This document shows positions 58,177-64,000 of a stretch of DNA of 64,000 nt, in pieces. This DNA comes from TK10-74A sp965263065 (lineage in GTDB: Bacteria; Chloroflexota; Dehalococcoidia; Bin125), in NCBI GenBank assembly GCA_965263065.1, contig CBDHGH010000003.1, positions 2,418,001 through 2,482,000 on the forward strand. Direction: 5' to 3'. The translations under genes were made by a program, and so were the position numbers. Every line of letters begins with the position of its first letter. Position 1 is the first letter of the stretch. The notes beneath the pieces were generated by a model. That model worked only from the letters and a program-made list of their open reading frames with translations. It ran no database searches and was not told where the DNA came from.

Positions 58177-59070
58177 GTGCGCATCGAACCGAAGACTGCC
58201 GCGGCATACGCCGCAGGCGCATTCCTCTTTCTGCTCATCTTTGGAGTCGGCTGGCCGGGACCGGGCACGTGGCTGCTCGTCCTGTCGCTGTCCGTGATCG
58301 CGGGCGGCGCCGTGGCGTGGTGGCTGGACGGCGCGATCGTCCAGCAGCCGGCCGGGGCGATCGTGGGCGGGGGCGGCGCGGCGAGTCCCTTCGCCGCGCG
58401 GCACCCCGCGCGCGGGGCGGGCCGGCCCGGCGACTCGCTCCTGCTCTCGCTGGGCTTCCCCGGTCCCGACCGCCAGGGTCGCTGGGTGCTGCCCGACCGC
58501 GTACACGTCACGGCCATCGCCGCCGTGGTGGGGCTGCTGGCGTTGATCATCTTCGTGGCCGGCACGCTGGGCGGCGACAGCGCCGCGCCCGCCACCGTCG
58601 CGACCGACGAGGCCACGGCGCCGGCGATCGACTTCGCCGCCACGGCCCAGACGACCGACGGCACGGTCGCCGCCGCCACGCCGAACACAACCGCAGCCCC
58701 CGCGGCCGCCGCGACGACCGCGACCGCCGCGCAGACCACTGTCGCGGCCGCCCAGCCGCCGGCGGCGGCCCCGGTGCAAGCCGCGCAGCCGGCGCCGCCC
58801 GCGCAGACGGCGCCGATCGTGCTGGAGACGCCCAGCGCGCCGCTGCCGGCGCCCGCGCGTCCGCTGGAGGCGCCGAGCACGCTGCCGACGGCGGAGAACT
58901 CCGTCGTGCACGACGTCGTCGCGGGCGACACGCTCTACGACCTCGCGATCACCTATGGATCGTCGATCGACGCGATCATGAGCGCGAACGGGCTGAGTGA
59001 GGACGAGTTCATCCTCGTGGGGGACCGGCTGATCATCCCGGCCGTGGAGAACAGCGACGCCAGCAACTAG
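58177..59070 (+). CDS. Membrane protein with C-terminal LysM domain
   Basis: 297 residues from the GTG at 58177. Membrane helices at about 10-50 ('AAAYAAGAFLFLLIFGVGW' and 'WLLVLSLSVIAGGAVAWWL') and about 110-130 ('HVTAIAAVVGLLALIIFVAG'), then 110 residues of Ala/Pro/Thr-rich linker and a LysM ('HDVVAGDTLYDLAITYGSS', 'LVGDRLIIPAV'). It resembles the LysM tail of the gene at 21098, so both may bind the same wall polymer. A copy of the 11-bp motif lies upstream (58132). Convergent, overlapping the MoaD-like gene by 4 bp. Confidence 0.82.
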   Translation: MRIEPKTAAAYAAGAFLFLLIFGVGWPGPGTWLLVLSLSVIAGGAVAWWLDGAIVQQPAGAIVGGGGAASPFAARHPARGAGRPGDSLLLSLGFPGPDRQGRWVLPDRVHVTAIAAVVGLLALIIFVAGTLGGDSAAPATVATDEATAPAIDFAATAQTTDGTVAAATPNTTAAPAAAATTATAAQTTVAAAQPPAAAPVQAAQPAPPAQTAPIVLETPSAPLPAPARPLEAPSTLPTAENSVVHDVVAGDTLYDLAITYGSSIDAIMSANGLSEDEFILVGDRLIIPAVENSDASN

Positions 59071-59351
59071 CGTTCGGCGCCGCCCGCGACGGCGGGCACG
59101 ATGCTCACTTCGTCGCCTGCGCCGAGCGCCGTGCTCAGGCCGTCGAGGAAGCGCACGTCCTCGCCGTTGACGAAGACGTTCACGAAGCGCCGGATCTCGC
59201 CCGCCTCGTCGATCAGGCGGTCCTGCAGGCCCGGGTAGCTCGCCTCCAGGTCCGTCACGACGGCGCTGAGCGTCTCACCCGCCGCGTCGACGACGTCCTG
59301 TCCCTGCGTGAGCTTGCGCAGCGGCGTGGGGATTCGAACGGTCACGGGCAT
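59067..59351 (-). CDS. MoaD/ThiS-family sulfur carrier protein with extended C terminus
   Basis: 94 residues. The beta-grasp pattern 'VTVRIPTPLRKLTQGQDVVD', 'VNVFVNGEDVRFLDGLSTAL' and 'AGDEVSIVPAVAGG' is typical. In MoaD, ThiS and CysO the chain ends at the Gly-Gly, which is adenylated and thiocarboxylated. Here G90-G91 are followed by AER, so either it is processed or it acts otherwise. It lies 146 bp after the DAHP-synthase-like gene in the same direction. Confidence 0.8.
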   Translation of the reverse strand: MPVTVRIPTPLRKLTQGQDVVDAAGETLSAVVTDLEASYPGLQDRLIDEAGEIRRFVNVFVNGEDVRFLDGLSTALGAGDEVSIVPAVAGGAER

Positions 59352-59497
59352 CGCGGCGCCTCATCTTTACTCATCGATCTGGCTTGCTGCTCGATCTGGC
59401 GGTCTCTGGTCTCCGCATTATGGCCGTCGCCGGCGTTTGCGCCCACCACGACCGGCGGATTCTGGTGGGGTCCGTGTGAACAGGCCTGCGCGACCCC

Positions 59498-60535
59498 TCA
59501 GCCCAGCGGCGCCAGCCGGCGTCCGACGGCCGGCGCCAGCGCCGCCAGCCGCGCGCTGAGCGCGACGAACGCCTCCGGCGTCAGCGACTGCGGTCCATCC
59601 GCGAGCGCGCGGTCGGGGTTCGGATGCACCTCCACGAGCAGGCCGTCGGCGCCGGCCGCGACGGCCGCCACGGCGAGGTCGGGCACGAGGTCGGCCTGGC
59701 CGCAGGCGCCGCACGGGTCGGCGATGACGGGCAGGTGCGTGAGGCGCTTGAGCGCGGGGATCGCGCTGATGTCGAGCGTGTGACTGGTGGCGGTCTCGTA
59801 GGTGCGGATGCCGCCCTCGCACAGCACGACGTTGGGGTTGCCGGCCAGCAGGATGCGCTCCGCGCTCAGCAGCCACTCGTCGAGCGTGGCCGAGAACCCG
59901 CGCCGCAGGATGACCGGCTTGCCGGTCGCCGCGACGGCCTCCAGCAGTCCGTAGTTCGTCATGCTGTACGACCCGACCTCCAGCGCGTCGGCGTAGCGGG
60001 CCACCATCGCCAGCGAGGCGACGTCGGGCACCTCCTCCACGATCGGCAGCCCCGTCGCGGCGCGGGCGGCGGCCAGGTGCCGCAGGCCCGCCTCGCCCAG
60101 GCCGGTGAACGCGTAGGGCGACTGGCCCGGGCGCAGGCTGCCGCCCATCAGCGCGGCCGCGCCGCCCCGGCGCAGGGCGGGGCCGAGGTCGGCGAGCTGC
60201 TGCGGCGACTCGACGGTGCCGGGGCCCGCGATGATCACCAGCGGCTCGCCGCCGATGTGGGCCGCCTGCGGGCCGGCCCCGACGGCGACGATGGTGCCCG
60301 CGGGCTGCGAGTCACGGCTGGCCAGGTCGTAGGACTTGCCCAGCAGGACGACGTCGACGACGTGCGGCAGCACGCGCGCGTCCTCCTGCAGGGCCGGCGT
60401 GGCGGGCCCCACGACGGTGATGATCGTGCGCTCGACGCCAACGGTCAGCTCGCCACGGCAGCCCTGCTCGGCCAAGCGCGCGAGCACGAAGGCGATATCG
60501 GCCGGACTCGCGTTCGTGCCCATGACGATGACCAC
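59498..60535 (-). CDS. DAHP synthase family protein lacking key metal ligands
   Basis: 345 residues. The N-terminal 85 residues are the small ACT-like domain of type I-beta DAHP synthases. In the barrel, the metal Cys of 'AGPCSVE' is Gly (G106, 'AGPGTVES'), the metal His of 'DPSHATG' is Gly with two Cys ('ADPCGACGQ', C275 and C278), and the PEP-binding 'KPRTSPY' is 'LRPGQSPY'. The other ligands, E302 and D313 ('VEVHPNPDRALADGPQS'), are kept, as is the general fold. It is therefore unlikely to make DAHP in the usual way; it may be a different aldolase or a binding protein. Confidence 0.82.
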   Translation of the reverse strand: MVIVMGTNASPADIAFVLARLAEQGCRGELTVGVERTIITVVGPATPALQEDARVLPHVVDVVLLGKSYDLASRDSQPAGTIVAVGAGPQAAHIGGEPLVIIAGPGTVESPQQLADLGPALRRGGAAALMGGSLRPGQSPYAFTGLGEAGLRHLAAARAATGLPIVEEVPDVASLAMVARYADALEVGSYSMTNYGLLEAVAATGKPVILRRGFSATLDEWLLSAERILLAGNPNVVLCEGGIRTYETATSHTLDISAIPALKRLTHLPVIADPCGACGQADLVPDLAVAAVAAGADGLLVEVHPNPDRALADGPQSLTPEAFVALSARLAALAPAVGRRLAPLG

Positions 60536-60571
60536 CGGCCACTCCTCTGCGGCGCCGCGAGCGCCGCGGCT

Positions 60572-60847
60572 TCAGTCGCCCGCCGCGTCGTCGTCATCGG
60601 CGGCCAGCTGCCACGTCAGGCGGCAGGCGTCGCAGATCAGGGCCGCCAGCGACGAGCCCTCGCCCTCAGCGTCTTCATACGCGAGTTGCAAGTCGCTCCC
60701 ACAGTCGGGGCAGACGGGGCGCAGCAGGTAGTCGAAATCCCCGCTGCTCAGTGCCGCGCGATGGACCAGCGTGTCGATGTCGGCCCACTCGTCGAAGGGG
60801 ACATCGCGGACGCCGAAGCCTTGCTCCTGCCAGTCGGAACCCACCAT
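60572..60847 (-). CDS. Small zinc-ribbon protein
   Basis: 91 residues from the ATG at 60847; ATG at 60925 would add 26 residues. 'RPVCPDCGSDLQLAY' and 'ALICDACRLTWQLA' give two CxxC knuckles. The N-terminal part is acidic ('DVPFDEWADIDTLVHRAALS'). It lies 36 bp before the DAHP-synthase-like gene in the same direction and may share its transcript. Role unknown. Confidence 0.6.
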   Translation of the reverse strand: MVGSDWQEQGFGVRDVPFDEWADIDTLVHRAALSSGDFDYLLRPVCPDCGSDLQLAYEDAEGEGSSLAALICDACRLTWQLAADDDDAAGD

Positions 60848-60991
60848 CGGCCGGGCCTCGCTTTCCGCTGCCGATTCGTTCGGCAATCGATCACCGATCG
60901 CCGCCGCCGGGGCGGCCCACCGCATCGTAGCCAGCCGTCCCGGCGTGGGGCTACCGGGCCGGCGCGGGGGACCGGCGCTGGGAGGACGGGG

Positions 60992-61023
60992 GAGGGCCGC
61001 CCGCCGGCTGGCGGACGGCCCTC
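60992..61023. terminator. Hairpin in the 327-bp gap between two zinc-ribbon genes
   Basis: 14-bp stem with one mismatch (arms 60992-61005 and 61010-61023, loop ggct). The gap holds no gene; 'ggcactggcgg' is repeated around 61055-61080. No T-tract, so a terminator role for the gene at 61175 is only possible. Confidence 0.35.
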
Positions 61024-61174
61024 GGGGAGGCCGCGACCCTCACTCGCTGTAGGGCGGGCACTGGCGGACCGGCACTGGCGGCCCGGAGAGATGGCCATGG
61101 GCGCGTTGCTGGGACGGACGCGCATCTGTCGGCGCACGGCTGCGCGCCGGGTCCGCGACGCCATCCGCAGCGCG

Positions 61175-61444
61175 CTAGATCGCGTCGCTGGGCACGCGGA
61201 CGCCGTACGCCGAGCGATGGTCGGGCTTCCAGTGGATGGAGCCGTTCGCGAAGATGTCGGAGTTATTGGCGCGGTCGCGCCCATCGAAGCGATTGCTGAA
61301 GCGCTTGCGCCGACCGCACTTGCGGCACTCGCCCCAGCTGTTCTCGCCATTCGGCGGCCGCACCATCCAGTGGTGGACGCACCGGGCGTCGGTGCTAGAC
61401 GCGGCCTCCCGCGCCGGGCTCTGCGGAACTGTCTGCGTCACCAT
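61175..61444 (-). CDS. Small Cys/His zinc-ribbon-like protein (HHW type, second copy)
   Basis: 89 residues from the ATG at 61444 with 'gggagatgg' upstream. 'ARCVHHWMVRPPNGENSWGE' and 'CRKCGRRKRFSNRFDGRD' repeat the pattern of the protein at 41136, with one CxHHW and one CxxCG. A C-terminal extension ('IHWKPDHRSAYGV') is particular to this copy. Function unknown; the two paralogues are 20 kb apart. Confidence 0.7.
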   Translation of the reverse strand: MVTQTVPQSPAREAASSTDARCVHHWMVRPPNGENSWGECRKCGRRKRFSNRFDGRDRANNSDIFANGSIHWKPDHRSAYGVRVPSDAI

Positions 61445-61657
61445 GGATCCATCTCCCATACCCGCCCGCGCATGGCGGACGCACCCTGCCCGGGGGGCAG
61501 GGGACTCAAGCCGGTCGGTTTGGGAGATAGCTGGTTGGATAACCAGCACGACCTACAAATACAGCGTGATCTGGAAATGGCCCACCGTCAACGCACTACC
61601 GCGGTCTTTTACCGCCGCTTTACGGGGCATCCGCACCCCCGGCGTCGCGCCGTCCGA

Positions 61658-61776
61658 CCTCACCCCCTGGCCCCCTCTCCACCTCCTGGTGGAGAGGGGG
61701 CGCCGGAAGGGGAACCTCACCCCCTAGCCCCCTCTCCAGCTGAAGCGCTGGAGAGGGGGGACCGGAAGGGCGAGGT
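61658..61776. repeat. Two tandem palindromic repeat units (REP-like)
   Basis: Both units begin 'cctcaccccct.gccccctct' and end 'gagaggggg...ccggaag'. Unit 1 (61658-61714) has a perfect 14-bp stem (61670-61683 / 61688-61701, loop tcct). Unit 2 (61715-61776) has a 13-bp stem (61728-61740 / 61747-61759). They are of the kind scattered in many genomes as intergenic palindromes. They occupy the gap 61445-61991, which otherwise shows no gene. Confidence 0.75.
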
Positions 61777-61882
61777 TCCCCCGCGCGATCGCACGCCGGA
61801 ACCCCACGAGTGACACAGGGGGGGTTCCAACAGCGCCTAAATCCGAAAAATTCGGTGGATAACCCCATAATTTCCTTCCTAT

Positions 61883-61918
61883 TTGACATAACGGGGAGGG
61901 GGGGTGCACTCTTATAAT
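61883..61918 (+). promoter_or_regulatory. Possible promoter of the third Ala-rich substrate-binding gene
   Basis: Perfect TATAAT at 61913-61918, 73 bp before the start codon, with perfect TTGACA at 61883-61888. The spacer of 24 bp, which contains a run of seven G (61898-61904), is too long for a standard sigma-70 promoter, so only the -10 part is likely. Confidence 0.4.
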
Positions 61919-61991
61919 GTGCCATACTGTGCGTGCTCACGCACCGAGCGATCCCACAAAGGGACAGCCGGGGACCGGAAGGGAACATGTG

Positions 61992-64000
61992 ATGAGCCGC
62001 CGGAACTATTGGACGACCCTGCGACAGCGGAAGATCTCACGCCGCACCATGTTGGGAGCCAGCGCGAAGGCTGGGGTTGGAGCAGCCGGCCTCGCCCTGG
62101 TCGGCTGCGGCGACGACGACGGGCCTGACGCCGGGGCCGTGGCCGCCGAACGGGCGGCCGCGGCCGCGGAAGAGGCCGCCGCCGCCGCCGTCGCCGCCGG
62201 GGAGGCGCGCGCCGCCGCCGCGGCCGCCGCCGCGGAAGCCGCCGCTGCGGCTGCCGCCGACGCAGCCGCCGCGGCATCCGCGGCCGGTGATCAGGCTGCC
62301 GCGGCCGTCGCCGCTGCAGCGTCCGAGGCCGCCGACGCCGCCGCCCAGGCCGCCCGCGACGCGGCTGCCGCGGTCGAGGCCGGGACGGCCACCGCCGAGG
62401 CTGCCCAGGCCGCCATCGCAGCGGCCGCCGACGCCGCCGCTGCGGCTGCCGCCGCGGCCGGGGAAGCGTCCGCCGCCGCCGGGCAGGCCGCCGCCACGGC
62501 CCAAGAGACCGCCGCCAGCGCCGAGGCCGTCGCCGAAGCCGCGGCCGAAACCGCTGCGGCCGCTGTCATGGCGGCCGAAGAGGCCGCCGACGCGGCCAGT
62601 GAGGCCGCCGGCGCGGCCGGGGAGGCCGCCGACGCGGCCAGCGCGGCGGCGGCGGCCGTCGCCGCCGGCCTGGCCGACGACACCGAGTATTCCGTCCCCT
62701 GGCCGCTCGACCAGGTCGATCTGGACGCCACGATCGTCGGGGTGGCCACCACCGACGGCGGGGGCCTGGATCCACACAAGTCCGGCAGCTTCGGCAACTT
62801 CTCCAACACCGGCGGCGTCTTCAGCCCGCCCGTCGTACTGGATCCCCGCAATAACTCCGTGGCCGCCCATCTCGTCGCGCCGGAGTGGATCGACCCCGTC
62901 ACGCTCCGGGCGGCGGTTGCCCCGGCGCCGTTCCACGACGGCTCGATCCTCACCGCCCACGACCTGGTGTTCAGCTACGACCGCATGTTCGGTCGCGCCG
63001 CATACCACGACGGCGGCGCGACGAGCGATCACCCCGGCGGCTGGACCCCCGCGAACCCGTGGCTTTCCTCGGGCTGGGCCCGGCACGAGGCCGTGGACGA
63101 TCGCACCTGGGCGATCGAGATCGACGCGCCCAATGCGGAGTTCATCACCGCCAAGATGCCCTTTGTCGGCAGTGCGCCGGTCGTGTCGCGGGCGGACGTG
63201 GAGCGGCGCGGCGACACCGCGGTGGACCAATCCTCGATGGGCACGGGCCCCTACCGCTTCGTCAGCCACACGGACGACGAGGACTTCGTCTACGAGCGCT
63301 TCGACGACCACCTCTTCCCGATCGACTACCCCGTCCGGGTGCCGCACGCGCCCCACCACAAACAGCTGACGGTCCTGGTGCGCCCCGAACTCCAGTCGCG
63401 CTTGGCCGGCCTCGAGGCCGGCGAGATCGACCTGGCGGACAGCCTGGGCCCCGATGTCGTCAAGCCGTTCCTGGACGACCCCGACTTCACCGTCCAGTTC
63501 GGCCCCAACATCAACTACTGCATGCAGAACCTCTTCCCCAACCTGTACGCGCAAACGATGGACGACGGCAGCCCCAACCCGTTCCTGGATGTCCGCGTCC
63601 GCCGGGCCGCGAACCACGCGATCAACCGCCAGTCCCTGATCGACAACCTCCTGCTCGGCGTGGGCGAGCAGTCGCTCCTGACATGCAACACCGCCCAGGG
63701 CTACCCGACCCCGGAGCAGAAGCAGGAAGTCACCTACGCCTACGACCCCGAGCGGGCGCGGGCGCTGCTGGCCGAGGCCGGCTACCCGGACGGCTTCGAT
63801 ACCCACCTGTACTGGACGCCCGAGTGGGGCGGCTCGTTCGAGTCGGACATGGCGCTGGCGGTCGTGCAGGATCTGACGACGGTCGGCATCCGGGTGGAGT
63901 CCGTGCCGCTCACCTTCAGCGAGTACCTCACCGACAAGTACATGCGCGGCCTGGAGAACGCCCCGCCGGGCCTCCACTGGTTCTGGGCCAGCCCCACCCC
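61992..64000 (+). CDS. ABC transporter substrate-binding lipoprotein, family 5, Ala-rich stalk (3' end outside window)
   Basis: 669 codons are present; the end is not in the window. ATG at 61992, 'aaggga' upstream. Twin-arginine-like 'KISRRTMLGASAKAGVGAAG' and Cys39 lipobox as in the two paralogues. Residues about 48-224 are the Ala/Glu-rich stalk. The binding domain starts near residue 240 ('VAPAPFHDGSILTAHDLVF', 'GTGPYRFVSHTDDEDFVYER', 'RAANHAINRQSLIDNLLLG') and is closer to the 17053 gene than to the 49682 gene by its motifs. It has no transporter partners within the window. Confidence 0.88.
   Translation, partial: MSRRNYWTTLRQRKISRRTMLGASAKAGVGAAGLALVGCGDDDGPDAGAVAAERAAAAAEEAAAAAVAAGEARAAAAAAAAEAAAAAAADAAAAASAAGDQAAAAVAAAASEAADAAAQAARDAAAAVEAGTATAEAAQAAIAAAADAAAAAAAAAGEASAAAGQAAATAQETAASAEAVAEAAAETAAAAVMAAEEAADAASEAAGAAGEAADAASAAAAAVAAGLADDTEYSVPWPLDQVDLDATIVGVATTDGGGLDPHKSGSFGNFSNTGGVFSPPVVLDPRNNSVAAHLVAPEWIDPVTLRAAVAPAPFHDGSILTAHDLVFSYDRMFGRAAYHDGGATSDHPGGWTPANPWLSSGWARHEAVDDRTWAIEIDAPNAEFITAKMPFVGSAPVVSRADVERRGDTAVDQSSMGTGPYRFVSHTDDEDFVYERFDDHLFPIDYPVRVPHAPHHKQLTVLVRPELQSRLAGLEAGEIDLADSLGPDVVKPFLDDPDFTVQFGPNINYCMQNLFPNLYAQTMDDGSPNPFLDVRVRRAANHAINRQSLIDNLLLGVGEQSLLTCNTAQGYPTPEQKQEVTYAYDPERARALLAEAGYPDGFDTHLYWTPEWGGSFESDMALAVVQDLTTVGIRVESVPLTFSEYLTDKYMRGLENAPPGLHWFWASPT

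Noticed and set aside
61658..61776. An insertion sequence end or integron site
   Set aside because: The palindromes are not associated with a transposase or target duplication; they fit REP-like repeats better. No insertion sequence or tRNA gene was recognised anywhere in the window.
61883..61918. A full sigma-70 promoter TTGACA/TATAAT
   Set aside because: The spacer is 24 bp rather than about 17, so the two hexamers are unlikely to act together; only the TATAAT is kept as possible.
62077..63369. A 430-codon Pro/Arg-rich plus-strand frame
   Set aside because: It is an out-of-frame shadow of the Ala-rich substrate-binding gene at 61992, which has the correct leader, lipobox and binding domain.

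Overview
The window is about 72% G+C in most places, gene dense and on both strands. It carries core bacterial genes (mutS-mutL, ssrA-smpB, dinB, malic enzyme) among many catabolic enzymes and surface lipoproteins. Four family-5 ABC substrate-binding lipoproteins with Tat-like twin-arginine leaders, the small coiled-coil DUF1640-like proteins, the GerW-like protein and the mix of racemase/dehydratase, phytanoyl-CoA dioxygenase-like and glucosylceramidase-like genes suggest a Chloroflexota member, perhaps a Dehalococcoidia/SAR202-type environmental lineage. That assignment is inferred from gene content only.

Layout. 1-4617: end of mutS overlapping mutL, an NDP-sugar pyrophosphorylase and a small unknown protein. 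4643-9327 (minus): a catabolic run of enolase-superfamily dehydratase, degenerate PEP-mutase-family protein, serine hydrolase, unknown protein and crotonase, preceded by a 12-bp palindrome that looks like a GntR operator. 9876-10919: polyphosphate kinase 2. 11096-19122 (plus): PhyH-like dioxygenase, GH116 glucosidase, RraA-like protein, PPC/DUF296 protein (apparently starting at CTG), Zn alcohol dehydrogenase and a substrate-binding lipoprotein, closed by a terminator. 19273-19678: remnants of an esterase and a sulfatase. 19863-22984: DUF58 protein and a TgpA-like membrane protein that has lost its transglutaminase domain and gained LysM. 23019-24903: a lower-G+C radical SAM plus methyltransferase-fold pair. 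24907-27947: GPP34 protein, tmRNA with terminators, SmpB and Pol IV.

28014-36584: small unknown genes, hydrolase, HpaI-type aldolase, two related small coiled-coil membrane proteins, FabD-like transacylase, C-terminal processing protease, TerB-like/PH protein and a K+ channel. 36678-38270: the most interesting unit, a conserved companion gene followed by a UGSC-family selenoprotein whose in-frame TGA is followed by a bacterial SECIS-like hairpin. 38314-49303: acyl-CoA dehydrogenase, ferritin-like diiron protein, FAD amine oxidase, RlpA-like protein, zinc-ribbon proteins, malic enzyme, a further substrate-binding lipoprotein, an epimerase and a GerW-like pair. 49682-52204: an orphan substrate-binding lipoprotein with a very long Ala-rich stalk and a relic of an ABC permease. 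52227-58003 (minus): DUF4015 glycosidase-like protein, a frameshifted SRPBCC gene, HAD protein, NAD-epimerase, serine-palmitoyltransferase-like enzyme, a 5'-truncated PAP2/Aur1-like gene and a GYD protein; this looks like a decaying sphingolipid-type locus. 58177-61444: LysM protein, MoaD-like sulfur carrier with an extended tail, a DAHP-synthase paralogue lacking two metal ligands, and two zinc-ribbon proteins. 61658-64000: paired palindromic repeats and a third Ala-rich-stalk substrate-binding lipoprotein that runs off the window.

Themes: orphan solute-binding proteins without permeases, catabolic operons for sugar acids and glycosides, several enzyme families with altered active sites, and several recent gene decay events.
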